In this document: one piece after another, positions 33,411-43,436 of the stretch | Layout of the letters: each line of letters starts with the position of its first letter | How positions within the stretch are numbered: the first letter of the stretch is position 1 | Assembly: GCA_021371795.1 (NCBI GenBank) | Contig: JAJFVK010000005.1 | Span: 1 to 64,000, forward strand | Origin: Planctomycetaceae bacterium | GTDB lineage: Bacteria; Planctomycetota; Phycisphaerae; Sedimentisphaerales; UBA12454 | Reading direction: 5' to 3' | Length of the DNA: 64,000 bases | Notes under the pieces: generated by a model | The model's input: only the letters and a program-made list of their open reading frames with translations | Database searches by the model: none | Told to the model about the DNA's origin: nothing | Program-made: the position numbers and the translations under genes

Positions 33411-34015
33411 CCTTTATATAAAAAATGACTCCTGGCACCGTTTATTGTTGTGAATTGTGGACACGTTTTTCAGCTCAAAAAACGCTATCAAAATGCTCAA
33501 AAAGCATCAAAAACTGTAAAAAACACCTCAAAAGTGCTTCAAAGTATTAACTTTTCAATCAAAAACCTCAATTTTTCAGTTCATTTACCCCCGAAAACGA
33601 CACTTTTCGACATTTTTTGACACTAAAACGTAACTAAATCGCACTGAATTCAAGTAAAATCATTTGGAATGGTAGTAAAATCGTTTGAAATCGTCAGAAA
33701 AATTAAGGATGTTTAAACTCGTATTTAGTGAAGCGTATTTCGTATCTCGTGAACTAACAGACGCACAGCCGTCCTCTGCGAGGATTGAAATGCGTCTCTA
33801 CCACCAATTTATGTGGGGTATTATATCATATTTTTATCTTTTTTTCAAGGAAAAAGATAAAAATAGAAAGTCGAAAATTGAGAGGTGAAAGTAGAATCGC
33901 CCATTCGGCTTCGCTCTGGGCAGGCTCTGCGGCGAAGAATTTTTATGGAGTTGAATTGTTGAGAAATGGTGATAAAATCAGTTTTTTAATTCTTTCAAGT
34001 GAGGAATAATTTTAA
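33411..34015. other. Non-coding low-complexity region before the restriction gene
   Basis: 605 bases without a credible gene. At 33421-33445 there is a REP-like phrase (GACTCCTGGCACCG). From about 33470 to 33580 TCAAAA recurs many times at short, irregular spacing. GTAAAATC recurs at about 33653 and 33672. A nested hairpin with a CRISPR-repeat-like core lies at 33759-33797. The stretch appears to be the left edge of an imported island. Confidence 0.45.
33759..33797. repeat. Solitary CRISPR-repeat-like nested hairpin
   Basis: The core GTCCTCTGCGAGGATTGAAAT has the hairpin TCCTC-TGC-GAGGA and the GATTGAAAT ending typical of type I and III CRISPR repeats. It is enclosed by a second inverted pair, AGACGCA (33759-33765) and TGCGTCT (33791-33797). 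There is no second copy in the window and no cas gene, so this is not an array; it may be a degenerate leftover or an unrelated structured site. Confidence 0.35.
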
Positions 34016-37000
34016 ATGGCAAAAACTTCAGAGACAGGACAAATAAATATTAAACAAGCTCTTAACAAGGCTTTTAGAAAATTAAGACCAACCAGAGCAG
34101 AAATTGATACGCTAAAATCCAATCTCACAAAGCTTCTTAACGGAGTAACTCCAAAAGAATCAGAAGAATATCACAAGAACCTACTTAAAGATTTCCTGAA
34201 AGATACAGCTTTTTCAAATTGTTCTATCAACACAAAAGAAAGAATTGATCTTGTCATACATAACGGCAAAGAACCAACGTCAGATGTCGGAATTATCATA
34301 GAGGTAAAAGCTCCCAGCAATAAAAATGAAATGCCAACAACAGATAATCTCAATGCAAAAGCCACACAGGAGTTGTTGTTTTATTTTTTAAGGGAACGAA
34401 TTACACATAAAAATCACGACATCAAACATCTCATCATTACCAACCTGTATGAATGGTTTATATTCGATGCAAAAAAAATTGACAAATTAGCAGACGATAC
34501 GAAGCTTAAAAAACACTTTAAGGATTTTGATGAAGGCCGCTTGACTTTTGTTAAAACGGAATCGTTCTACAAGGAAATTATCAGCCCTGTATTAAAAGAA
34601 ATGAATGGCAAAATCGAATTTGTTGCATTTGATATTCGAGAGTACAAAAAACATATTAAAGAGCAAACAGAAAGCGGAGATAAAAAATTAATCGAACTCC
34701 AAAAGATTTTATCATCAACACATTTACTCACAGAACGATTTATAAATGACAGCAATACTCTAAATGAGAAATTTTATAGTGAACTGCTGCATATAATCGG
34801 TCTGGAGGAATATCCGGAAGGCGGCAAAAAATTAATTAAACGACAATCAGAAAGAAATCGCGATGAAGACTCACTCATCGAAGCAGCTATTACGCAAATT
34901 TCTTCTTTAGATAAACTTACACAAATTAAAAATCCCGAACAGTATGGGAAAAATACAGAAGACAGGCTTTTTAACATAGCTTTAGAACTTGCAATTACAT
35001 GGATAAACCGAATACTATTCCTGAAACTGTTGGAATCGCAAATTGTCAGCTATCATCAAAATAACAAAGAGTATCTTTTTCTTAATAAAGAAAAAGTAAA
35101 AGGTTATGATGATTTGAATGATTTGTTTTTTCAGGTGTTAGCTGTTGAAGTTAAAAACAGGCGAAAAGTAATTCACGAGAAATTCCCGAAAGTACCATAT
35201 TTGAACAGTTCGCTGTTTGAGCCAACAGAGTTAGAACTTCAGACAGTTGTAATCAGCAATCTTCCGGATAATACAAATATTACTTTGTATAAAAAATCCG
35301 TTGTAAACGGCGGCGTCCAAAAACTTACAACTCTGGAGTACCTTTTTAAGTTTTTAGACGCATACGATTTTTCATCCGAAGGACGGGAAGAGGTAGTAGA
35401 GGAAAATAAGGCTCTTATTACCGCTTCTGTACTGGGTTTGATATTCGAAAAAATAAACGGTTACAAGGACGGTTCGTTTTTTACGCCGGGCTTTATCACA
35501 ATGTATATGTGCAGGGAAGTGATACGCAGAGCTGTTGTGCAGAAATTTAAGGAACAGACCGATTTTAAGAGCGATGAGTTTGGCGATTTAATAAATTATA
35601 CAAGTCGTGCCTATAAGCAAACGGACATCGACAAATATAATGGGATTATCAATTCGTTGAAAATTTGCGACCCTGCGGTCGGCAGCGGGCATTTTCTTGT
35701 TTCTGCTCTTAATGAGATTATCGCAGTGAAATCAGATTTAGGAATCCTTTGCGACAAAAATGGCAAACCAATTCGGGATTATCTGGTTGACGTTGAAAAC
35801 GATGAATTGTTAATACTTGATCGTCATAATGAATTTTTCAAATATGACCCTGAAAACAGGGAAACTCAAACGATTCAGAAAACTCTTTTTCAGGAAAAAC
35901 AGACTATCATTGAAAATTGCCTTTTTGGTGTAGATATCAATCCTAATTCAGTGAAAATCTGCCGGCTGCGTTTATGGATTGAGCTATTGAAAAACGCATA
36001 TTATAAAGAGGACGGTGAACTTGAAACTCTTCCCAATATTGACATAAATATCAAATGCGGAAACTCTTTAGTAAGTTTTCTGCCAATCAATAGTGATATA
36101 AGAACAATTTTTGACGGGGATGTAAATTTACAACGGTATAAAGACAGCGTGGTACTTTATAAACATGCGGAAGATAAAAGCACAAGAGATAAAATGCGGG
36201 CGTTTATCAACAATACTAAAGAGAAATTTCGTGCACGCGCCCTTTATGCAAGCGCTAACACGAAAATGCTTAAAAAATTAGAAAAAGAATATAGCATATT
36301 AGTCGCTCCTCAATTTTTCAGTGAAACGGAAGATGAAAAAAAAGAAAAGGCCAAGAAGCTGGCTTTAAAAAAAGTACAGATTGACAAGTTAAAGGGGGAA
36401 ATAGAAAAAAACATAATCGAAAAAGAAAATGAAAACGCTTTAGAATGGAGATATGAATTTCCCGAACTTTTAGACGAAAAGACCTCAAATTTTACAGGTT
36501 TTGATATTATCATAGGAAATCCGCCATACATAAAGGAAAATGATGACAAGACTATTTTTGACGGACTAAGAGATTTAGAAGTTTATAAGGGCAAAATGGA
36601 TATTTGGTATTTGTTCTGCGGACTTGGTCTGGACTTGCTAAAAGATAATGCCTATATTTGTTTCATAGCAACAAACAATTGGACTACCAACTATGGCGCT
36701 AAAAAATTAAGAAATAAAATTGTTCGAGACAGCAAAATTATACAGTTAATAGATTTTAACGATTTTATGGTATTTGACGAGGCTTCCATTCAGACGATGA
36801 TATTGCTGCTTAAAAAAGATAAAACCGCAGACAAGTACAATTTTGATTATAGAAAAATCATTGAAACAAGCGATAACTTTAAACCAACGGATATTTTAAA
36901 CAAAAACAAAAATAATCCAAATATTATGTTAGTCTCGCCATTGTTCAATCGGGATGACATGATAGAACAAACTTTTACTTTTTCTGAAAAGAAAGATGAC

Positions 37001-37837
37001 AACATATTAAAAAAAATAAAAGCCAATTCCAATTATATATTAAGCAAAAAAGAACTCATAAATGGGATACATTCGCATCATGATAAAGTAACCAAAAAAA
37101 TGCTGAATAATTTAGGCAAAGGTACTAAAATTGGACAGGGAATCTTTGCACTAAAAATTGAAGAGTTAAAATCTTTAGGACTTATAAAAAAAGAACAAGA
37201 AGATTTGATTCGCCCTTACTATACCAGCAAACAACTGCATAAGTATTGGGCGAATCGAGAAAACGAGGAATGGATAATATATACCACTTCAGAGTTCAAA
37301 AATATTAAGAACATAAAGCCTTATCCCAACATACAGAACCATTTAGACAAATTTATGAGTGTGATAACTTCTGACAATAAACCTTATGGTCTGCATCGCG
37401 CAAGGGATGAAGAGTTTTTCAATGGTGAAAAAATAATAGCCGTGCGAAAAAGCCCCCATGAACCCGTTTTTACTTATACGGATTTTCCCTGTTATGTATC
37501 GGCAGCATTTTATTCTATTAAAACAGATAAAGTGAACATGAAATATTTAACAGCACTATTGAATAGCAAATTGATAAAATTCTGGTTAGACCATAAAGGC
37601 AAGAAACAAGGAAATAATTTCCAGGTGGATGCTGAACCATTGACCCAGATACCTTTAATGAAAATTTCAGGAAACGAACAGGAGCCGTTTATAGCATTGG
37701 TAGATGAGATATTGGCGATGAAAAATAAAGACCCTAAAGCGAATACGAGTGGGCTTGAGAAGCAAATTGATGAGATGGTCTATAAATTGTACGGCTTGAC
37801 GGACGACGAGATAAAAATAGTTAAAAGTGAAAAGTAA
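34016..37837 (+). CDS. Type IIG restriction-modification enzyme (Eco57I-like)
   Basis: A single 1273-aa protein that cuts and methylates. Residues 60-110: PD-(D/E)xK nuclease, with RIDLVIHNG followed by IIIEVKAP (ExK). Central adenine-N6 methyltransferase: motif I DPAVGSGHFLVSA near residue 555, FGVDINPNSVKICRLRLWIELL near 645 and motif IV IIGNPPYIKEN near 835. The C-terminal third (about 950-1250) is the target-recognition region, with LHRARDEEFFNGEKIIAVRKSP and YLTALLNSKLIKFWLDHKGKKQG as in the Eco57I/TaqI specificity domains. Codon use is markedly AT-rich (many AAA, ATA, TTA) compared with neighbours, which suggests horizontal acquisition. GAGG lies about 10 bases before the ATG. Confidence 0.9.
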   Translation: MAKTSETGQINIKQALNKAFRKLRPTRAEIDTLKSNLTKLLNGVTPKESEEYHKNLLKDFLKDTAFSNCSINTKERIDLVIHNGKEPTSDVGIIIEVKAPSNKNEMPTTDNLNAKATQELLFYFLRERITHKNHDIKHLIITNLYEWFIFDAKKIDKLADDTKLKKHFKDFDEGRLTFVKTESFYKEIISPVLKEMNGKIEFVAFDIREYKKHIKEQTESGDKKLIELQKILSSTHLLTERFINDSNTLNEKFYSELLHIIGLEEYPEGGKKLIKRQSERNRDEDSLIEAAITQISSLDKLTQIKNPEQYGKNTEDRLFNIALELAITWINRILFLKLLESQIVSYHQNNKEYLFLNKEKVKGYDDLNDLFFQVLAVEVKNRRKVIHEKFPKVPYLNSSLFEPTELELQTVVISNLPDNTNITLYKKSVVNGGVQKLTTLEYLFKFLDAYDFSSEGREEVVEENKALITASVLGLIFEKINGYKDGSFFTPGFITMYMCREVIRRAVVQKFKEQTDFKSDEFGDLINYTSRAYKQTDIDKYNGIINSLKICDPAVGSGHFLVSALNEIIAVKSDLGILCDKNGKPIRDYLVDVENDELLILDRHNEFFKYDPENRETQTIQKTLFQEKQTIIENCLFGVDINPNSVKICRLRLWIELLKNAYYKEDGELETLPNIDINIKCGNSLVSFLPINSDIRTIFDGDVNLQRYKDSVVLYKHAEDKSTRDKMRAFINNTKEKFRARALYASANTKMLKKLEKEYSILVAPQFFSETEDEKKEKAKKLALKKVQIDKLKGEIEKNIIEKENENALEWRYEFPELLDEKTSNFTGFDIIIGNPPYIKENDDKTIFDGLRDLEVYKGKMDIWYLFCGLGLDLLKDNAYICFIATNNWTTNYGAKKLRNKIVRDSKIIQLIDFNDFMVFDEASIQTMILLLKKDKTADKYNFDYRKIIETSDNFKPTDILNKNKNNPNIMLVSPLFNRDDMIEQTFTFSEKKDDNILKKIKANSNYILSKKELINGIHSHHDKVTKKMLNNLGKGTKIGQGIFALKIEELKSLGLIKKEQEDLIRPYYTSKQLHKYWANRENEEWIIYTTSEFKNIKNIKPYPNIQNHLDKFMSVITSDNKPYGLHRARDEEFFNGEKIIAVRKSPHEPVFTYTDFPCYVSAAFYSIKTDKVNMKYLTALLNSKLIKFWLDHKGKKQGNNFQVDAEPLTQIPLMKISGNEQEPFIALVDEILAMKNKDPKANTSGLEKQIDEMVYKLYGLTDDEIKIVKSEK

Positions 37838-37850
37838 TATGCCCTGTTTC

Positions 37851-37900
37851 AGTGCATATTTACAAAATATGCACTAAAAAACGAAAATTTAGTGCATATA
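37851..37900 (+). promoter_or_regulatory. Three-segment switchable hairpin upstream of the HsdS remnant
   Basis: AGTGCATATTT (37851-37861) pairs perfectly with AAATATGCACT (37865-37875) over 11 bp. The same middle segment can instead pair through GCACTAAA (37871-37878) with TTTAGTGC (37888-37895). A third copy, AGTGCATAT (37891-37899), follows. The arrangement allows two mutually exclusive stems, as in attenuators, or three binding sites for one regulator. It ends five bases before the remnant ATG. Confidence 0.55.
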
Positions 37901-37904
37901 GATT

Positions 37905-38015
37905 ATGAAAGCGTTCCGGGCGTCAGGTCTGGACTGGATAAAAAACGCCCCTAACGATTGGGCAAAAGAACGAATTTCAGATCCCCACCTTCGTGAGGAC
38001 AAGTTTGAGATTTAA
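37905..38015 (+). pseudogene. Remnant of the HsdS N-terminus (type I restriction specificity subunit)
   Basis: A 36-codon frame beginning MKAFRASGLDWIKNAPNDWA and ending ERISDPHLREDKFEI*. The pattern S-G-x-x-W-I-x-x-x-P-x-D/E-W-x followed by basic residues is the standard opening of HsdS proteins. Nothing resembling the rest of HsdS, HsdM or HsdR follows. It therefore looks like a truncated leftover of a type I system, or a short peptide translated behind the switchable hairpin. Confidence 0.55.
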
Positions 38016-38073
38016 AATTTGAGAAACCATGACGAATACCAATCGCTGACAACTACTATTAACCCGGCGCTAA

Positions 38074-38145
38074 CCCCGCTTCGCTTGGGGATCTGCCCTC
38101 TCTGATTTTTGCTTTCGATGTGCAAAAATCCTAAGGATTCGAGGG
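38074..38145 (+). ncRNA. Two further hairpins of a possible structured RNA
   Basis: A small hairpin CCCC (38074-38077) / GGGG (38087-38090) is followed by CCCTC (38096-38100) / GAGGG (38141-38145), which encloses the perfect 9-bp stem GATTTTTGC (38104-38112) / GCAAAAATC (38122-38130). A minus-strand frame covers the region but has no family resemblance. Could be part of one RNA with the junction at 38176-38285, or of a dispersed repeat. Confidence 0.35.
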
Positions 38146-38175
38146 TTTCCACTTCGTTCCAACGCTTCACTCCGA

Positions 38176-38285
38176 GGACAGGTAGGACGGTTTGGACGAG
38201 ACGAACCCTGCCATAGTCCCGCAAGGGGATTGTAATGATGGCAGGGCTAATGCGAAAAGGCCTCTAAAAAACCTTTGACCTGTCC
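38176..38285 (+). ncRNA. Candidate three-way-junction structured RNA
   Basis: An outer 8-bp stem GGACAGGT (38176-38183) / ACCTGTCC (38278-38285) encloses two hairpins. The first has the 9-bp stem CCCTGCCAT (38206-38214) / ATGGCAGGG (38238-38246) and, inside it, UCCC-GCAA-GGGG capped by a GNRA tetraloop (38217-38228). The second is AAAGG (38256-38260) / CCTTT (38272-38276). The tetraloop and a U-G pair are favourable only on the plus strand, so an RNA read toward guaB is implied. It does not match riboswitch or housekeeping RNA consensuses known to me. It lies 200 bases upstream of guaB. Confidence 0.45.
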
Positions 38286-38319
38286 GCCTAAAGTCATTAT
38301 ATTAACAGACTTAAAGCTA

Positions 38320-39955
<1,636 letters not shown>

Positions 39956-40033
39956 AAAAGTCCCGCGAAGCGGTTCAAAAAATATTAGGTAAAATTAGTG
40001 TATATTCGTGTTAATTCGTGGTTCTAATTATCT

Positions 40034-41578
40034 ATGTCAAATGAAACTATAGTTATAATTGACTTCGGCAGCCAATATGGTCAGCTCATTGCACGTCGAG
40101 TTCGCGAACATAATGTATATTCTGTAATCAAACAGCCGTCTGTAAAAATTGACGAGCTTAAGAAAATCGAGAACCTTAAAGGCATAATTCTCTCTGGCGG
40201 CCCGGCAAGTGTTTATGCACCGAATGCGCCAACAACCGACGCGAAAATTTTCGAGCTTGGCGTCCCGATTTTAGGGATATGTTATGGAATGCAGTGGGGC
40301 TGTAAAACCCTCGGCTCGAAAATTCACAAAGCCGACCGCAGAGAATACGGCAGGGCACAAATCGCTATAACAGACAATAATGATTTGTTCTCCGGCATAA
40401 GCGAAAGCACTACTGTTTGGATGAGTCACGGCGACCAGGCTGAAAGTTTGAGCGGGGATTTTGAAATACTTGCGAAAACAAATACCTGTCCGTATGCCGC
40501 GGTAAGGAACAAAGGCAAAAAGTTCTACGGCCTGCAGTTCCATCCCGAAGTAAGCCACACGCCGCAGGGCAATACGATAATGAAAAACTTCCTCTACGGA
40601 GTTTGCAAATGCACCGGCGATTGGCAGATGAAGGATTTCACCGAGCAGATGGTTGAGAAAATTCGTCAGCAGGCCAAAACCGGCACAGTAATCTGCGGCC
40701 TTTCCGGCGGCGTTGATTCTGCTGTTACCGCTGCGATTGTTCACAAGGCAATCGGCGACAGGCTCAAATGTATATTTGTGGATAATGGTCTGCTTCGCAA
40801 AAACGAACGTCAGCAGGTTGAAGATACTTTTAAAAATCATTTTCATATCGATTTGCACGTCGTTGACTGGAGCAAACAATTTCTTACAAAACTCAAAGGC
40901 GTAACAGACCCGCAGAAAAAACGCATAATCATCGGCCACGAATTTATTGAGGCGTTCAAATCGGAAGCGAACAAAATTTCTGATGCGAAATTTCTCGCAC
41001 AGGGCACGCTCTATCCCGACGTGATTGAATCAGGAAGCAAGGATGGCAATCTTGCCGCGAATATAAAATTGCACCATAACGTCGGCGGCCTGCCGAAAGA
41101 GCTTGGCTTTGAATTGGTCGAGCCGCTGCGTGATTTGTTCAAGGATGAAGTCAGACTTGTCGGTGAATATTTGGGATTGCCGGAACATATCGTTTGGCGG
41201 CATCCGTTCCCCGGCCCCGGCCTTGCCGTGAGAATTATCGGCGAAATCACAGAAGACAGACTTCGTGTTCTGCGTGACGCCGATGAGATTTTGATTGACG
41301 AAATCAAAGCCGCGGATTTATATAGAAAGGTTTCACAGACTCTTGCCGTTCTGGTTCCTGTTGCAACTGTTGGCGTTATGGGCGATGAGCGGAGTTACGA
41401 TAATGTTATTGCTATTCGTTCGGTCGATACAACAGACTTTATGACCGCTGATTTTTCGAGAATACCATATGATGTACTCGGCCTTATTTCGAGCAGAATT
41501 ATAAATGAAGTGCGAGGTATAAACCGTGTCGTGTATGACATAAGTTCTAAACCTCCGGCCACAATTGAATGGGAATAA
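40034..41578 (+). CDS. guaA: GMP synthase (glutamine-hydrolysing)
   Basis: Converts XMP to GMP with glutamine and ATP. The N-terminal class I glutamine amidotransferase has [24 protein letters not shown] (catalytic Cys near residue 82) and [11 protein letters not shown] (His, Glu). The ATP pyrophosphatase domain has [12 protein letters not shown] near residue 225, and the C-terminal dimerisation domain ends [13 protein letters not shown]. At 514 aa the length is typical. It is in an operon with guaB. Confidence 0.97.
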   Translation: MSNETIVIIDFGSQYGQLIARRVREHNVYSVIKQPSVKIDELKKIENLKGIILSGGPASVYAPNAPTTDAKIFELGVPILGICYGMQWGCKTLGSKIHKADRREYGRAQIAITDNNDLFSGISESTTVWMSHGDQAESLSGDFEILAKTNTCPYAAVRNKGKKFYGLQFHPEVSHTPQGNTIMKNFLYGVCKCTGDWQMKDFTEQMVEKIRQQAKTGTVICGLSGGVDSAVTAAIVHKAIGDRLKCIFVDNGLLRKNERQQVEDTFKNHFHIDLHVVDWSKQFLTKLKGVTDPQKKRIIIGHEFIEAFKSEANKISDAKFLAQGTLYPDVIESGSKDGNLAANIKLHHNVGGLPKELGFELVEPLRDLFKDEVRLVGEYLGLPEHIVWRHPFPGPGLAVRIIGEITEDRLRVLRDADEILIDEIKAADLYRKVSQTLAVLVPVATVGVMGDERSYDNVIAIRSVDTTDFMTADFSRIPYDVLGLISSRIINEVRGINRVVYDISSKPPATIEWE

Positions 41579-41582
41579 AAAA

Positions 41583-42392
41583 ATGGATTTCAAATGCAGA
41601 ATTTCAGCTTTTGGATTTTTGTTTTTAATTTGTGTTTTTGCTTTACCTGTCTTTTCGATTGACGTCAACGACGTCAACAAAACGCCTCTTGCCACCGGCC
41701 TTATCAAGCAGGATGCCAAGGCGTATGTCGGCGTTTGTTGGGACGATGCGAAGAAAACTTTCCTTGATAAAAATAATCTTATGCTGTTGCTCCTTGCCGG
41801 CGGCGGAAGTATCGCGTTTCGTGAAACGGGAATAGACGACCGCGCCGCAGACCATTTTGAAGAAAACGGCAGGATGTCCAAAACTTTGGATAATTTTACG
41901 GACATTGCCGGCAGTCCGGGTACTCACTTTGCCGCGACGGGTATATGGTATTTGATGGCGGCTAATAAAAAGGATGATGTGAATCTCCAGCGAAGCTGGA
42001 TAATGCTGCGTGCATTAAGTGTTACCGGTGCAACGACTCTTGCGCTCAAGGCCTCGGTTCGCGACCACACTCCAAACGACAAATCGTGGGCATGGCCCAG
42101 CGGCCACACGTCAAGTTCGTTTACGGTAGCTGCGGTGTTGGATGAGTTTTACGGCCCTAAAATCGGTATTCCCGCGTATATGGGCGCTGGCTTTGTCGGT
42201 TACAGAATGATGGAATCCGGCGACCACTGGGCAAGCGATGTTTTATTCGGTGGTGTTTTGGGGTATGTTGTTGGGCACGCCGTTGCAGGCAAGAACAAGG
42301 AATTGGCGATTGGCGATTTTAAAATCCAGCCGATGACTACACACCTTCACGATAGTCCCGTAGCCGGTGTTGCTTTTGAAAAACGCTTTTAG
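41583..42392 (+). CDS. PAP2-family phosphatase
   Basis: A 269-aa protein with a Sec signal or N-terminal anchor (FGFLFLICVFALPVFS). The three acid-phosphatase motifs are visible: KASVRDHTPND (K-x6-RP-like), WPSGHTSSSF (PSGH, near residue 185) and MMESGDHWASDVLFGG (SR-x5-H-x3-D-like, with SGDHWxSD). It probably acts on phospholipid or polyprenyl diphosphate in the periplasm or outer membrane. The ATG at 41583 follows the guaA stop by 4 bases; an in-frame ATG at 41565 overlaps guaA. Likely cotranscribed with guaBA. Confidence 0.85.
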   Translation: MDFKCRISAFGFLFLICVFALPVFSIDVNDVNKTPLATGLIKQDAKAYVGVCWDDAKKTFLDKNNLMLLLLAGGGSIAFRETGIDDRAADHFEENGRMSKTLDNFTDIAGSPGTHFAATGIWYLMAANKKDDVNLQRSWIMLRALSVTGATTLALKASVRDHTPNDKSWAWPSGHTSSSFTVAAVLDEFYGPKIGIPAYMGAGFVGYRMMESGDHWASDVLFGGVLGYVVGHAVAGKNKELAIGDFKIQPMTTHLHDSPVAGVAFEKRF

Positions 42393-42440
42393 TTGTTTGT
42401 TTAGCCGTCTCCGACACGGAGACGAAGCAATCTCTGTTGT

Positions 42441-43076
42441 TTATTTCAAACTTGACGTCCAGAGGTTGGCAAGAACCACACCTATTTGCATTGCGACTTT
42501 TACAGCAAACGGCCGGTTGGTCTTTTTTGTCATCTTTTTATTTTGTGTTTTGTCTTTTGGATTTTTTGAAACATACACAAACGCCGGCGGCAAATTGAAC
42601 GGCACGAATTTTATTTCAACATCATGAAAATATTTTTTCAGTTTTGGTTTCAGAAAAGGTGTATACTGAAACTGAACATATTTTTTCGCTCTGCCTGATA
42701 TCGCGATGATTTTATCTCTTTGTGTTTTGTCAAAAATTCCCAGCGGCAGACTCGACAGTACGCAATCGTAATTTTCCATAGTTCTGCTGTAATTCCGCAC
42801 ATCATCATTGACGATTTGCAGTCTGTGGTCGTTTATTTTTTTTAAATCTTCGCAGAATTTCGGATTGATTTCAAGACAGGTCAGCTTGCCATGTTTTGGA
42901 AGCTGCCGCAGTATTTCTTTAGTCACAGACCCTGTCCCCGGCCCGAATTCGACAACGTTGGTAGCGCTGCCGATTTGTTCTGCCATTGTGCGTGCCAGAA
43001 AGCCCGAGCTTTCAGCAACTGCCCCTACCTGTTTAGGGTGTTTTATAAACTCTTTTACAAATTTTATAAATCTCAT
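42441..43076 (-). CDS. PmtA-like phospholipid N-methyltransferase / rRNA-dimethylase-like
   Basis: A 211-aa SAM-dependent methyltransferase. The N-terminus FIKFVKEFIKHPKQVGAVAESSGFLARTMA is typical of bacterial PmtA-like enzymes, and the SAM site is VVEFGPGTGSVTKEIL (residues 41-56) with LTCLEINPKF. The catalytic region has LSSLPLGIFD in place of NPPY. The family methylates phosphatidylethanolamine. The C-terminus (about residue 170 on, KTQNKKMTKKTNRP) is basic and may bind membrane. Faces away from the glycosyltransferase gene. Confidence 0.78.
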   Translation of the reverse strand: MRFIKFVKEFIKHPKQVGAVAESSGFLARTMAEQIGSATNVVEFGPGTGSVTKEILRQLPKHGKLTCLEINPKFCEDLKKINDHRLQIVNDDVRNYSRTMENYDCVLSSLPLGIFDKTQRDKIIAISGRAKKYVQFQYTPFLKPKLKKYFHDVEIKFVPFNLPPAFVYVSKNPKDKTQNKKMTKKTNRPFAVKVAMQIGVVLANLWTSSLK

Positions 43077-43294
43077 ATTCTTAGCTGATAGTAAAAATCT
43101 CTATTGTTCTGTTATATTTTATCAAAACAATTTCATTTTGCACGGTCTATTTAGGCTTTCTCGACAATACTAATACGTCCTAAAATAACGCCTGTTGCAA
43201 CATTAAAAAGAGTTATTTGTGGAAATATTAAGTAAATACAGGCCTTTTAATGTTTTAATCTTTCTATATATCGGACTTTCTTTCCGGATTTATT

Positions 43295-43324
43295 TTGACT
43301 CGATTGGGCTGGCTTTGATATAAT
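43295..43324 (+). promoter_or_regulatory. Promoter of the glycosyltransferase gene
   Basis: TTGACT (43295-43300) and TATAAT (43319-43324) are separated by 18 bases. The leader to the ATG at 43437 would be about 105 bases. Confidence 0.65.
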
Positions 43325-43372
43325 GAACTCTTTGTTATACTTTATAAGTAAGAGTATACATTTCCTTTTGCA

Positions 43373-43421
43373 AACCGTTAGCCCTAACGGTTCATCACGG
43401 CAGGGATGTTAAACCAAGCCG
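43373..43421 (+). promoter_or_regulatory. Structured leader of the glycosyltransferase gene
   Basis: A perfect 8-bp hairpin, AACCGTTA - GCCC - TAACGGTT (43373-43392), is followed by CGGC (43398-43401) / GCCG (43418-43421) with loop segment AGGGATGTTAAACCAA. It lies between the promoter and the start codon. It is loosely reminiscent of a GEMM riboswitch (GCAAACC then a hairpin) but lacks the GEMM conserved core, so no class is assigned. Confidence 0.4.
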
Positions 43422-43436
43422 AGAAAGAATTTCATT

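Noticed and set aside
33759-33797. CRISPR array
   Set aside because: Only one repeat-like unit; no second repeat at 60-80 bases, no cas gene.
37905-38015. Complete type I restriction system
   Set aside because: Only an HsdS-like first segment is present; HsdM and HsdR are absent.
38012-38224. A 70-codon minus-strand ORF (RDYGRVRLVQTVLPVLG...)
   Set aside because: It coincides with the structured non-coding region, has no ribosome-binding site and no family resemblance; the stem-loop pattern explains the region better.
43370-43436. GEMM cyclic-di-GMP riboswitch
   Set aside because: The GCAAACC start is suggestive, but the conserved GGGACGCAAAGCC segment and the second helix are missing.
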